NCBI RefSeq assembly: GCF_040581485.1
Contig: NC_090135.1
Location: forward strand, 9,975,001 to 10,039,000
Reading direction: 5' to 3'
DNA from: Linepithema humile
Taxonomy: Eukaryota > Arthropoda > Insecta > Hymenoptera > Formicidae
Length of the DNA stretch: 64,000 nt
Part shown: in pieces, positions 35,389 through 49,200 of the stretch
Position numbering within the stretch: position 1 is the stretch's first letter
Layout: each line of letters begins with the position of its first letter
Notes under the pieces: generated by a model
Database searches by the model: none
Told to the model about the DNA's origin: nothing
Seen by the model: the letters and a program-made list of their open reading frames with translations, nothing else
Made by a program: the position numbers and the translations under genes

Positions 35389-38300
35389 CCCCTTTTGCTC
35401 ATCTATCGCCCCCCTGACGCGCTATCGCGGATTTTATCGCAAAACTTTGAACCGACCCGGAGGAACGACGATCGCGAGAAAGAAAAGAGCTTCGTGCAGA
35501 TAGGTAGAGCGGGAGAAAGAGGGAGAAAGATGCAGCCTGTTTAATAGACAGAGAGATATATGCTCTATCTACGAATAAGGAGAACAAGGAAATACAAAAA
35601 AAAGTGAAAGAAATTACAACATTAAATTATAATAAATGTAAAACGTTGAAATTTTTGGAATCACAATGCTTAAGACTTCCGTCTCCGTCGTCTCTTAACA
35701 TAGTACGTTCTTCTGAGATAGTTGCGCTTTTTTGAAAAGTTTGTGTTAAAAAATATTACGCGGATAAACAAGTAAACATGTTTGAAAAGGATAACGTGAA
35801 AGAAGAGCGATAAAAAAACTTTATTTCGTCCCGAGATTAGATTCCATATAAACGATCAAAGATTGTAGCAAAATGACATAGTTTATAGCTTATTGTTAGT
35901 ATAGATCGCAGCGAACGTGTGATTTGATAGATTTACAAGAGAGGAGACAAGAAAGAAGATTATCACCGCTATGTAAGCGCGAAATATCGCGGCATGGAAG
36001 AGATCTCGCGCGCGCTGTAAAAATATTTTAAGCGACCGCTGCGAAGGTACGCCGGCGGAGTTTAGTGGCGGCGCCTGAAAAAGCACGATTACGTTTACGA
36101 CTTCCCCGTCGCTCCTCGTCACCGTCGCTCTTCCGGTCGCCCCCGCCGTCGTCGGGAAATTCGACAAATTTTCAATCGACCACCCCCGCCGTTCGCTTTT
36201 TATGAACTTGTTTATTTCTTCCTCGTTGCATCCACTTCACTTCGTCGCAATTAATCTTAAGAATTTTAATACCAAAATCACATTCATTATTAATTATTAG
36301 ATTAATATTTTAAAGGTAAATTTAATATACATTTCCACTTTTTCTCGATTATAATTAGTATTTAACTTTTATGTGATCAAAAATTGCTCAAAATAATGAT
36401 TAAATCTCTAAAATTTGTTACGATAGAATAATACCAAAACAGTCCATCTTTAATTGTTAATTTTTAAATGCTGACAATATTACTAATATAATATTCTTCC
36501 TCAGCGTCCACTGCAAACGCGCTGTTAAATAAAAATATTTAACGGCTTCGAGGGGCACGAACAATTTTTCATTTAACGTTATTTAAATCGCAACGTCTTT
36601 CAACCGTCTGCGACAACAAAAAATCTGCGGAACCTCTTAAGAGACTTTACGGTCGTCAGGACACGAGGTGTATCTCTCGGGAGAGCGGCTGGTGGAGGCG
36701 AGAGGAGAGGGTGGCGAGTTCGCCGGCGTAGCAGATACGGAACTGTCGTCATATTGAAAACCATAATTCGTGTTCGAGCAAGAGAGGCAGGACCCCAGGT
36801 ATCCTAGGGGCGTAACGTGACCGCTATCTCGATCGCGTCACAATAAATACTGATCCCGGGGAAGGTGGCCCCGGGGCACTATCTGGGGACCGTGCGGCGC
36901 GAAGTCACTTATACTTACTTATATCACCCTCCCTCCCGACCTCCGTCTTTCGTCTTCCTCCCCGTCGAAGCGATACGGCGAAAGTAATTATTTCCGATAC
37001 TCGCAAGATATCGCGCGGCTCGTTATTGCTTATGCGTTATAATCGCGAAGAAGTCCTTCGTCCTGCATCCCGCATGCTACATCCTTTCTCGCTTCGCTGT
37101 GTTGAAAACGCAGGGATAAGCATTGGAGAAAATGTTTAATAATATCGAAAAGATTGCATAAAATCTCTCGTAATTAAAGTCGATCGATTGCTTCTCGTGC
37201 TTTTGTAAGAATTCAATTATTTTGACGCAGTATATTTTCATAAATTATATTTGAAATATTCGATTTTAAAGATATTCGATAAACTTTTCATGCTCTTCCG
37301 ATTGCAAAATTGTCAAATCAAGAAGGATATCCTCGACACGATTCACGAATCACAGGACTATAATAAACATTTCCCCCTCGATGGATCTTTATATCCGCCG
37401 GCTCTATCGCTCCCGCTTTTTCTTCGTTCGAGCACCGTGGCGCTTTTTTAGCTCTTCGTGGCCAGCGCTCGTTCGTTATCCGTGAAAGCCTAATCGGGGA
37501 CCATCCGTCAGTCTAATGGAGAACCGAAGGCGGCGGACTGAGAGCTGACCCCTCGGACGGTGTCGTTCAACTTTCCGGACACGAGGAAAGGATTCTCGTC
37601 GACGTTAAGAATCGCATGTGTCTTTGTTGATATCAATAAAAAAATTGCGGTTACAGCATCGGTTTAAACTTGAAGTTTGAAGAACCAAGGAAATTTTGTA
37701 AGCTACAAAAAAAAGTTTTAAACTAAAAATTGAAACATCTCATTTATCAGATTCTCTGCACTTAATAACAATTTTAATTAAATTTTCAGAAGTTTGAGTT
37801 TCTAAGCATTATTGCAAACTCTGAAATTTGAGTGCAAAACGCGTGAAAACAATAATTTTGAAATCTCGAGAATCGAAAATTCTCCGAAACCAGAACTTTT
37901 TCACGATCGAAAATCTTGACAGAGTCTTCTCGAAGCGCATCCCGCGCGTGCTCAACGACACGCAATTGGAATCTCTGGAACGTGGACGCGGCGTGTGTCG
38001 GATACGGCGTTTATGCATCTCGGTCGCGCCTTCATCAAGGTTGTCCGGCGCTGTTTGTTTTTTTCTCCCCCTCGTCTCTCTCCTCCACATGCATGCGCAA
38101 TCGTATTACTTGTTCCTCGCGTTGAATCGAGGTTGCCGAGAGTCCGAGATACGTGGATGCGATTATGACGTATTATCTGCGCGATGAGCCGCACGTCGCG
38201 ACGTGACGCCGCGCGGAGCGCAATACGGAAAAGCGACGGCCCGAGGCTTGCACCCGGCGCAAAAATAGACCGATAAATCGGCCGATATCTTCGTAAGCGC

Positions 38301-38892
38301 CGGGGCAGAAGAAGGATTCTAATCGTCTCGACCGTGAGCAAGAGATCGGAAATATATCGCGCGCGAGCGAACGCGCGCAGGAATAACCGAGCGATGATTC
38401 ATCGCGCGCGCTCCTCCATCGGTTCTCAACGATAACGCGAGAATGTCCGAGAAGAACCTATTTCCCCGGCATCTCATTTATTCTCAACTGCGTTACAATG
38501 GTCGAACGATCTGTCAAGTTTGAGAAAAGTTGGAAAATGACTGAATTGTGTCGAAAAAAAAAAAGTGTCGATGCGATAAAATTAAGAGATAAAATTTTAT
38601 GTTGTAATCAGAGATCCAACAAATTATTAATTATTTGCTTAATTATTAATTATTGTGCTCATTATATTTAATTGTATAAATTTCTCTCTCAGTTATTTAA
38701 AAAAAGATTGATAATTTTAACAAGATTTGAACTGATTTTTACGTTTTTGCATTAAAATACAAGTGCATTAAAATACAACGAATTTATTTGCTCAAATTTG
38801 AGAAAGAATATTCAATAACGGCCGGTGAATGCTTATCAATCTTTTTACTTTGATGAATGCATCGGAATTTTATATTTTCAGCGTCACTCGAT

Positions 38893-38949
38893 CTGTTGAT
38901 AACAATTATCAAATTACATGTTCAATAATTCAATAATTGTTATCAGCAG
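38893..38949. repeat. Hairpin with paired GATAAC arms
   Basis: CTGTTGATAACAATTAT (38893-38909) is matched by its reverse complement at 38933-38949 with one mismatch, leaving a 23-base loop. It places two GATAAC sites in mirror orientation within an AT-rich spacer. Confidence 0.75.
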
Positions 38950-40938
38950 AACTGGATTAAATTGCATCGTTTGTTTTCGCTGAAATTATTTTAAACTTTT
39001 TAATAAATTTATCAAGTTGGACGGGTTTTATAAATTTTTATTGAAAGTTTTTATTATTTATAGATTTTATGCGAGTCTGCTAATAATGATCGTTGAATCA
39101 GCGCAGAAAAAGCACTCATTAAGATTAAATTTCGGAGAAGCGCGATGTCTTGTCTCTTCCTTAAACGTTGACAATCAATCTCCTCTTTAATGAACGCATC
39201 GGTTTTTCCGATTCTCGGTAATCTTCATTCGCGGAAATTTGAGAGCTACACAAAGTTCGGCCGTTCGTACACTGCGTAGAAACTTCGCTGTTCTACACTG
39301 CGCCCGATCTCATCCGGAAGCCAGTATCTTTAGAACTTGGCATCTCCTTTGGCGAATAAGCCAATATTAAGCATTTTGTTCTCATTCAAATTTTACAAGC
39401 GCAATGTAGTTTAATCTAGAAAACAAAGTTTGTTCTGTGAAGTTTTACAAAGAACGCTAAAAATGTAGTTTGTTAATTATTTCTTTGACTGCGTTCTTAT
39501 TATTTTAACTAATTAACTCTTTCAGTTTTATATAATATAAAAAATATTAAAATCTTTTTTTCACAGTGCAATCTAAATCCAAGAATCGAAGGATCGATGA
39601 TTTTTGAGTTGCAAAATCGAAGGCGGCTGAAAAATCTCGATCGGAGAACCTCCGGTCTCCGGAGTGGCGCGTTCGCGGAAAGTATCTCCGTATCTCGGCG
39701 CATCTCGCGACTCTCGGTTATTCGAAAATCTCACACGCGAGGTGGATGCACAACGAACGCATTGTAACAACCGGGTCCAGATATCTCTCGCACGGCGCGT
39801 CTCTCTTATCGACGGCGTCGGCGGCGACGGCGGCGGCGGCGGCCAACTCGCAGGCGTCCAGACACTCTTAAGAATGATCCCTCTTCCCTTCCCAGCCGAG
39901 AAAAGGAGCCTTCTCTGCTATAACGATAAGCTCGACGGCCGATTAGGCGCGCGCGCGCGCAAGGAAAAAAAAAGCTTTTTGGCGGATCGAGCGGAATGCA
40001 TTCTCGAGTAGTGCGTGCGGTATCGATAAATCGTTAATCTTTTGACGAATAGGCCTTCGATATTAAACATTTCGCTCTTATTTAAGTTTCATAAATGTAA
40101 GGTGCAGTTTCACGCGGAAAATGATTTTTGATTTATTCTGCGAGCTCTCGTAGAGACGCTAAAAATATAGTTTGCTAATTAGAATCGCGTATTGCTTCGA
40201 GTGGTTGAAAAACTGAATGGATTTAAAATGCAAACCATCAGAGCTTGCAAAGATTAAAATTCAATAGATACATTGTTTCTGTTAATAACATATTTTTAAG
40301 CCAAAGCAATAAAATAACGTGGAAAAATAAAATAATACGGTTAAAAAAACAAGAAATTCCACAGGGAAAGACTTCCCAGGACTAGCAATTGCTATCATGA
40401 ATTCGTCACGCTAATTTCCGCCGGAAGTTCTCGCAGGGGATTCGTGCGACGTTCGAGAAGCAGGCAGAGCAACGCGCGCGACGAAGGCGCGGTGGGGGGC
40501 GGCGGAGAGTGTGGAGAGACAGAGGGATGGGGGTTGTAGTACGTAGGACGAGAGCCTGGCCGGCCTCGTTATCAGTCCAGGAGGTGTTATCAGCTGGATG
40601 CAGCTCCCTTCCAGCGTCCTCCACCCGCCGCCCCGCCGCCCGAGACCCCCGTTCTTCGGCAACTCGCTGTGGAACGAGAGAGCGAACGTCGAGGAGCGGG
40701 CGGCGGGGGGAGGACAGGGTTCGAAGGTGCGCGCTATCTTCCACCCCTGGAGAGATGGCTATAGAGTGCATCTCGCGATAACGAGGCAAGTTAAACAATA
40801 TCGAGCTATATGAGCACCGCCGCCGCCGCCGCCGCCGCTGAAGATTAACCGCGTCTCTCTCTCCGCGCCAAGAAGATACTTCATTATCGCGCAAGCATCG
40901 ACTCGACTCGCACCGAGACGATGAGAGACAGAGAGAGG

Positions 40939-40959
40939 GAGAGAGAGAGAGAGAGAGAG
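40939..40959. repeat. (GA)n microsatellite
   Basis: About 21 bases of pure GA, extended to the left by imperfect GAGAGACAGAGAGAGG. Confidence 0.85.
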
Positions 40960-42985
40960 CCGATGATAATTCCCTGCGCGATAATTTCCCGTGCGACATC
41001 ATCGTCGAGGCAATTTTTTGGTATCCCTGAACTCGCTCGGATCTCATCAGTATTATCGCGACGAAGATGCCATTGTAATAAAAGTTCAATGATTTTATTA
41101 AAAATTCATTAAAGTTAATTCCAATTTAATCAATAAATATGCTAACGATTAATAAATCAATATGAAAGCTGCATTAAGATTTGATTAGTACTTTTGTTAC
41201 TGTAGTTTTGTATTTAGTTGAAAGAATTTGTGGAATTGTGTTAATATATATTTCATACATTTGCATATTGAAACTTTTATATTATTTAATTTTTATATTT
41301 GTCGTGAGAAGTAAATTTTTTTTGCAACGTCTTTATTCATAGTTATTTTGTAATATTATTTATTATATCTAATGATTGTTTTTTTCTTTTTAGAAAAGGC
41401 GGGTTTTCCGTTTTCGTACTTTTATTCTTGCGTCTCGAATTGAATGAAGCAGCTTCAGATTCATCGAGCACGCTCCTGAAACTTACGAAATGCTACATAT
41501 ACGCAAGTCCTTTCACGGCAAGATATCTCGATCGATCTTCGAAGGCAACGAAACCCGGGCCCGAAGCCCGGAGAGTGGTCCACCCCGGTTGTCGATCGAA
41601 TCTCAGGAGTAGGGACAGGTCCCCGCGATCGGCGGTCCAAATATTGGGACACCGGAACTCTTTCTTTACGCTTCGGCCCTCGCCTCCGAGGGCAGAAAAA
41701 AAAAGAAAAGAGCGAAATCAAGATGGAGAAAAGAGAGAAGCTTGTTGCTCGACGTACATAAGAAAGATTCTTCCTGGCGCTCTAATTTCTTTATCTTTCT
41801 CTTTTTCCTGTTTTCTTTTTTTGCGAAATAATTATGAAGTTTCGACGGAACATGTGTTCTATTTTCTAATTGTAAGAATTTAAAATGTTAGTTTTTTAGC
41901 ACTTTAAAATAATAATATTTAAAAAGTGTATAAATAATACAAACTTGCTGTTTTATCAGCTCGCAGCTATCTAAAGTCAACATTGCTTCAACTTAATCTC
42001 CGATTTTTTCCCCTCATCGTCTCTTCCGTCTTCATCAACTTTACTCTCGAATCCTAGAGCATAAATAAAACGCGTTTGCTCGCTTCCCTTCTCACCCTTC
42101 TCGCTTCGTGGGCCATCGGCGGCTTCGAGATAGCCCTTGAGGGGGTACGACCAGGTTTGCGGTTGCGATATGGAGGCCGGGAGAGAGAAAGAGAGAGACT
42201 TCGCGAGACGGTGGGTCGTGGACGAGTGATTGATGAGCGGCCGAGCTAATGAGGAGCTGAGCTGCAGGACGGGGATCACGATAAAGAGGTCCCACCATCG
42301 TACAGTCCCTCTCTCGCAAGAGAGGCGCACACAGAACCCTCCTTCCTCCCCCCGTGACACTTCCCTCCCGCTTTACTTCAACATCCCCACCAAAGACTAC
42401 ACTTCTCTCTGGGAGCGATCTTTTCTATCTGATCGCCTTCCACGTCCCGCAGTTTTCTCCTCTGTTACCTCTTCGCGGACTGTTCCTCGCGATAATTTTT
42501 GATCGAATCTATTGAATTTGATCTAATTATAGAAAGGATATGATCTGATGATGAAAAAGGATTTTGTCTTTTAATTTGTCCGTCCTACTTTTTGGAGTTA
42601 TTAAATGTCTGAATTTTTTTATTATTTATTTGCATATAATTATTTAGTGATTTTTCGAGCTGTTCTATATTTTGTCGAACGTTATACTTTTATATCAAAT
42701 CATAAGTATTCTGAAATACTAAATATATTTTCTACGATTTCGAAAACTCGAATGTACAAGAATTATTTGAAGAATTTTAAATTCCATGAATCTCTGATCT
42801 TTAAAAATCACCGAATCTAAATCTTTATAAATATTAAATTCTTATCTAATCTTCAAAACACATCCCGTCTGTTATCTTTAGTGCTCTGAATCGACCCACC
42901 GTTAAATTCCTGATCTACGCAGCAGCGGCATACAGTCTCCCACGTTTTACCGTGTTAAATATTTCCCGGAAGTGGCTATAACTCC

Positions 42986-43285
42986 ATTCACGTAAAGTTA
43001 GCCCCCCCCCCTCAATATTAAAAATAATTAAGTTATTTTACATGATTCGATTGCACATTGTTTACACATGGTTGCACTTCTTTTATTTTCGTTTGCACAC
43101 CTCTAGTAAAAAAGTTATTAATTGTAAAAATTGTGCGGCTAATGTGAAATTGGCTCCCCCAAATTTTCTTTTTCAATAACTCTTTTTCTAGAGGTGTGCA
43201 AACGAAAATAAATAAAAGAAGTGCAAACGAGTCATGTAAAATAACTAAATTATTTCTAATATTGGGGAGCTAACTTCACGCGTGT
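42986..43285. mobile_element. 300-bp foldback element with 9-bp target duplication
   Basis: Inverted arms of more than 100 bases share GTTATTTTACATGA, TTGCACTTCTTTTATT and CGTTTGCACACCTCTAG. The left arm carries about 22 extra bases. TATAACTCC flanks both ends directly (42977-42985 and 43286-43294). A 9-bp duplication with long inverted repeats recalls Mutator-like non-autonomous elements, but other superfamilies are possible. No coding. Confidence 0.8.
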
Positions 43286-43294
43286 TATAACTCC

Positions 43295-46200
43295 CGCGGT
43301 ATATTTCTATCAACAGGATTAAGCTCACATTTCGCGCCGGCCGCGAAGGAGCGAAAGAGCAACAGTAACCTCGCAAACCGAAGAAGACGGAAGGGGGATG
43401 AACGGGGAAGGGGAGAAAGGTCGGGGGTTTATAATAAAGCCTGCAGCCTCCAAGATACGCGGGGACGGGCGGCCCGTTATCAAACGGGTCCAGCAGCGTT
43501 CGGAGTCTCGCCGCAAAACCTTCCTCCTCGCCGCTGCGGCGACCACCGCCGGTCAGCGTTGTCGCGTCTCTCGCGTTGAAGTCGCGCGACATTCCGACCG
43601 TGCGCGACACACGAGGAAACCGCCGTTTTGCCTTCAACTCGAATACAAGCGTGCGGAGGCGACGCGAGAGAGAAAAAGAGAGATACGTTTATTGCCGGAA
43701 ACGAGCGATGATTGCGGTTGTTGTATCGCGATATGAAAATCCATAGTTTTCCTTGCGAGTTGCCTAATACGGATTGTCTGGTTGTAAACGAAAACCAACA
43801 GTAAAATTCATTTGGGATGCTGCATAAAATCTTGCTTGTTGATATGCATACTGTGCCCTTTCTCTCTTTTTGTCTCGAAATTTAGATTTCAGAATTAGGC
43901 GACTTAAAAATGCAAGTATAAACTTTCGACAAGCAAGATCTTACGAGTCGCAAAAATGTTCCCAGTTTTTAAAATTCAAAACTATCGAGTTTTCAAATTA
44001 CAAATTAATAACATACATTTCAAGTTCAATAAAATTTTATGATTTAAAAATTTAAACGCTTTCTAAGGAATTTAAAATCTTGTGATTTTCGGTGAAAATC
44101 AGAGCATCAAGAAAATTTTGAGTTGAACCAAAAATTCTTTCGGACTTTAGGCTAGAATAAAAATAAAATATTAAATAATTATATGCTGAGTGTGTCAGCG
44201 ATGTTTCTTGTGCTGCGTTGGTTATTTTAAATTAATGTGGCAATTTGGTCCCTTTTAACCTTGGAGAGTTTTCCATTTTTAGCACGTTTTTGCTCATCAC
44301 AGCGCAAATCTTTCTTTGCATTTGCGTTGGATTTTTAACTTTCCAAAAATAAACAAACATAAGATGGCAAAAATAGAGTTAATTATCTTCCATTTTTAAA
44401 TCCACACTGCATAAGTATCATTTAATCAAGTTAGATAATTTCTTTTAAATGTCACAAGATTGTGCAATATTTTAAGACTCAAGTTAGTTGAGTAAATCAC
44501 TTTTAAAAACATCTATTGGCGAAATTGTGATAAATTTTTGTTTCAACCTAATATTTATCGCTGAGATAAACATAATCGATCTGGATATTTTTTAATCACC
44601 TTATACCCGGCACGGAGTCCGTCCACCTTTCTCCCCCTTTCTCTGCCATCAGCGACCATCGCCATCAGCAACAGCAGCGTCGGGTTCGTTCGTTCGTTCG
44701 AGGCGCTGTGTATTATAATGTAGAGTGTGAGTTATCACGACATCGGGCCGTTATCGCGGTCTGGAATCGGCCTGGGTTCGCTGCTAAGCCCTCCCCGCGC
44801 ACCCTCCTCCGCTCGCTCTATTCAACCCCGCGCCGCCCCACAACAGGACCCGATAACGAAAGGGTTATCACGCCACGCTGGCCGACTGCCGTTTTACTCG
44901 AGCCAAGCCGCCTTTCCAGGAGGAGATTATTATTCTTTTTACCCGCTCGCTCGACGCGGCGCGGCCGCTTTTTCGCGCCGGCCCGCCGCGATTACGATCC
45001 TTTGACTCGGCCACTTTACTGCTTCCCCCCTCCACCCCGCCGCCCACCCACCGCCACCCCCGTGGAATAGAGAGCGCGGCCCGATGTGCGTTGCATACAA
45101 AGACCGCATTGTTTCCTTCCGCCCTTCCTCCTTCTCTCTCTCGCGCGCTCCTCTCGCCCCAAACTTCTCCGTTTCACTTTCTCCGCTTTTCTATGGAGTT
45201 CAAGTATTCGCGAGTGTTTCTTCATGGATATTTATAGATCAAGAAAGAAGTACTTTCGATATGTTTGATTGCTGATGCATTGCTGCACAACGTGTGCTTT
45301 TTATTTGCGCTTCTCGATATATTTTTTTCTATTCGTTCATTTTATAAATACAATTAATTGCAAAATTAATTAAAAGTGACCAGCTGATAAATTTATAATC
45401 TGAAAATGACTTTAGAAAATTGTTTCTCAATATAATTTCCGTTTTTAGTAATTTTCGCGTTCCGCATTTAGGTACGCATAAATCTCGATCAGTTGATTTC
45501 ACGTCGAGAAGCGGATTCCGAAGCGCGCGGCGAAGGATCGCACGTCGGCAGGACGAAATGTCGAGTAGGCCGTGCGCGATCTCACGAAGGACACATGACA
45601 GGGCTGCGTCAAGACGCGAGAGCGCGGAGAAAATGTGAGGATCGCGATCGCGGGATCGGTGTCGGGAGCAGCGAACGATTAGCGCGAAAACGAGTTCACG
45701 ACGTGCGAATCGACGGCCGCGCTCCTTCGATGCTTCATGCGCGCTCGCTCGTCTCGCGTCGGGGACTCGATAAATCCAACCGGAGGGAAAACGTCTCGTT
45801 AGTCGCCGAAGTGCGCCGCCGAGGCCGACGCGAGAGATCTTTCGCAGATCGGGCGCGATCCGAGGTCGCCGCGCGCGGATCTTCCCGTCCTCGCGGACGA
45901 CGCATCCTTCGTCCGTCACCGCGTCCATCAAGCATTCGACCACTCGTCGACCACCGTGAATCTAGTATCTGCTTGAACTTGACTCTTTCAAATTATAATT
46001 CTGAATGAAAAGAGAAGCATAAATCTAGAAATTTAATATCCATAAACTCCTTTGTAGATTCTTTGAGTGCAAGTTTAAAAATATTTAAAATTTTGGAAGT
46101 TTAAGATTCTATGGTTCTCTTCCAAACACCTTCGAAACACCCAAGTTTCAAATCTGCGTAAAATAACAAGTGGTTGATAATTAAAAATTGAAATTCTCAA

Positions 46201-49200
46201 TTAAATTCTTAAATTAACAAACGTAAAACATGTATAGTGTTTCAGATTGATCAGATTAATTCAGCGTAATTTAAAGAAAAGTGAATTAAAATTTGCTATA
46301 CGAGGTAACAATGTTACCGAAGACGGCACTGAGGACGCAGGACGAGAAGGAAGCCGACGGCGGCGGCGGTTCGCCGCTAATTTAATATCTCCCTCGTCCT
46401 TTATTTTCGCGCGGCTAATGGCGGCAAATTTACTCACAGCCTCGTTATCGTCGGCCCTCGCCTTTCTCGACGGGCGAGGAACAGAGCAGCGCTTACATTC
46501 GACGGGGACTCACGGCTTCATCAAGACAGAGAAAGAGAGAGAAAGATGCGGATCTCGCACGCGAGAAAGTCCCAACAAACCTTCTGATTTAAAATGCACA
46601 CAAGAGACACTCGAACAGCGCGATATTTATTAAATTTAAACTTGTAGATATCAATTTTGTTTTCCCTTCGTTAATTCTATCTTTTAATAGTATTAATTTT
46701 TTTTATATTACTAAAATGTAATTAAGATTGATTACTGAATTAAAAAGCAGCAAAATTTAGAAATTATAAAAATGTAAAGTCTGAAAATTATAAAATTTAG
46801 AAACAATTGCAAATATTATAAAAATAGCCAAAAATCTTAAAGATTAACTTCAAATTTTGAAATATGTAAATGTTTTAGACTTAAAATTGAAAAGAATCAA
46901 AGTTTTTTAAACTCTAAAATTTGAAATAATCAAGATTACAAATATTCAAACTTTGAAAAATCTGAAATATCAAGAAAATTAAAATTTCAAAGATTTAAAT
47001 GTGCTAAAGCTCAAATTTACAGCTCCATATTTTCAAAAAGCTCTAAACATTAAGCTTTAAAAATTTCAGAGAAATTTCAAAGTTACTTTAACCCTTTTTC
47101 AACATCGTATAATTAAAATCGATATCAATATCTAATCAACTCTTAGATGGTGGACGAAGAAACACGCAAGAAGCGTGCAAAGTCACAGAGCATGAACGGT
47201 ATCGACGTGGAACGCGTTCGTCGTGCGTTCCAGCTCGCGGAGAACAAATTGCGTACAAGGGAAGGCGCGTGTGCGTATGAGACACGCAAAAGAAAAGGAA
47301 GACAGGATCGGTAGAGGCCAGGAAGGCTCGCGGAACGAGCAAAAATGATCGGAACGAGGGAGCGGGAGGACGAGGAGCAGAAGAGTTGAAGCGTATATCG
47401 GCGGCGATCGCGACCGCCGCGGATTTCCAAACAATGCGACGAGCGAGCAGAGCGATCGCGTTTCGCGAGAGGAAGAGGACTCGTCGTGAAAGATCCAGAT
47501 ATCGAAGCAAGAGAAAGAAAAAGGGAAAATACGAAGAAGAACAAAGATATTAAGTATACAAAAATTCGAATCGTTTTAATGTAATTTTAATTTAGTCTCA
47601 ATTCTTAGTTGTATATTTTGATTTTTATTAAAGTTTTATATAATTTTAAAAGTTCTCTTCTTGAAGCAAATTTAATAAAAAAATGGTACACCAAAATTGA
47701 GAGAAAAGAAACAAAGTTGCAAATTTTGCTTCTATCTCGATATAATTTTTTCTTTTCTATTTGTTTTCACTTTTTGGTTTTACTCTTTATTATCTCTTCT
47801 TATTTCGTATCTTTTCCTTTTTCTATTCTTTTCATCTTATTCGCAAGCTACTAAATGTTCTCCATACCCGATATTTATGCAAAATGTTGAAGCCGTTCAA
47901 TAGTCAGTAACACATTTAATTGAGAAGAAGAAGCGACGCCGGCAACAAATCGTCCAATTTGCTCGCAATAATCCCGCGACAATCGCCGGTGCGTAATTGA
48001 CGAGAGGCTGATATTCCGCGAGGGTAGAGCACAAGCGACGAGGGTCGAAGCGTCGTTCGGCGACGAGGACAAGCGAACGGGAGAAAAGGAAGAAGCCGAG
48101 GAACGAAGAAGGGGAGGAACACCGGCGTGGTATCGAGATCGGAAGGTGAGCAAGAGAGCAGAAACAAAGATCGAGCGAAAGAGAGACGGCACGAGAGAGG
48201 AGAGACCGACGAGAACCGATTGGCCGATCCGGGCACCAGAGTGGTGCCAGCCGCGGCCAATCGCCATCGTCGACCTCCTTCGAGGTCCGGTCCCATTCAT
48301 AGATCAGGCCGGCCGGAGAAGGCCTTCGCGCCGGGCCTCGGTCGCGAGAGGATCGAGAGATCCTTGTCGCGATCCCCTTTCTCTGCCGTCCTCCCTTCCT
48401 CCTCTCCCTCTTTGCGAACGTCGTATGCAAACGCTGGTCCATGGCGGACGCGCAGCGATCGGCCAATTATCCACGCGCCACTTGGAACCTGGAAAGCTGC
48501 ACGCCCTTCGCGCAGAAAACGCCGGATTGTGTTCTCGAAAGGCGGTTGACAAATGTAAAATTTGGTTGAATTGATTTTGTAATAATCTTAATAATAAATA
48601 AAAAAGTTGCAATGAGATATTACAAGACTATTCGCTTCACGATGCTTTTCAGATTTGTTTATTTAAGCGCCTTTGTATATTTAAAAATATATATATAATA
48701 TAAAAAATAATTAATTAATATTTTAGCTTTTAGAATAGTGAAAGATTGTCAATTTTCTATTATTTAATACGTATTCTAAATATAATAATTTAGAAAAAAA
48801 ATTAGAGATCAATATATCACATAAAATTCTTATCAAAATAAACGACAGAATACAACATGCGATCCTTTTAATCCTTCACGTAATTTTGTAATTTTCAATT
48901 CTATACACAAGCTAGAATGTGAAAATTATTATACTGCTTTTTTCTTTTATAAATTTACTAATATATTTAGTAAAACAAAGTATGAATCAGTAGCAAAAGC
49001 CAACAGTGGTCAGACAAAACAAATAGTCACTAATAAAATAAAATTTCAATATATTTGTTTCCTGAGATGGTAAATTTTTCGCTATAAAAATTATTATTAC
49101 ATGAATTATTGAAATAACTCTCTATTAAATTCTATCACCATTAATCAAGCCAATTTTCTTACAAATCGAGATCGCCATTGGAAATAATCAGATAAAACAT

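Larger units (their letters stand above)
35101..42975. promoter_or_regulatory. Presumed u-shaped 5' intron/upstream DNA, part 3
   Basis: No recognisable gene. GC-rich islands at roughly 35100-35620, 35880-36250, 36490-37210, 37320-37640, 37880-38540, 39070-39380, 39560-40080, 40380-41080, 41400-41800 and 42000-42500. Contains a four-site GATA cluster, a GATAAC hairpin, a GCC trinucleotide run near 40815-40839 and a GA tract at 40939-40959. A 227-codon minus frame at 40406-41089 is judged compositional. Confidence 0.4.

Noticed and set aside
40406..41089. 227-codon minus-strand open frame
   Set aside because: Includes translation of a GA tract (SLSLS) and a GCC run (RRRRRR); no recognisable domain and no clear splice context.
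43500..43588. Minus-strand frame starting MSRDFNARD with a possible phase-1 donor after GAAG
   Set aside because: It could join in phase to the 21.8-kb exon, but the peptide lacks the RRKQ motif and the donor GTTTTG is weak. Noted only as a fallback candidate for the missing exon.
45329..46008. Overlapping long open frames on opposite strands (204 codons minus, 171 codons plus)
   Set aside because: Both are Arg/Ser-rich, lie in a CG-dinucleotide-rich island where stops are rare, match no known family, and the minus frame runs into AT-rich DNA at its end. Compositional artefact more likely than a gene.
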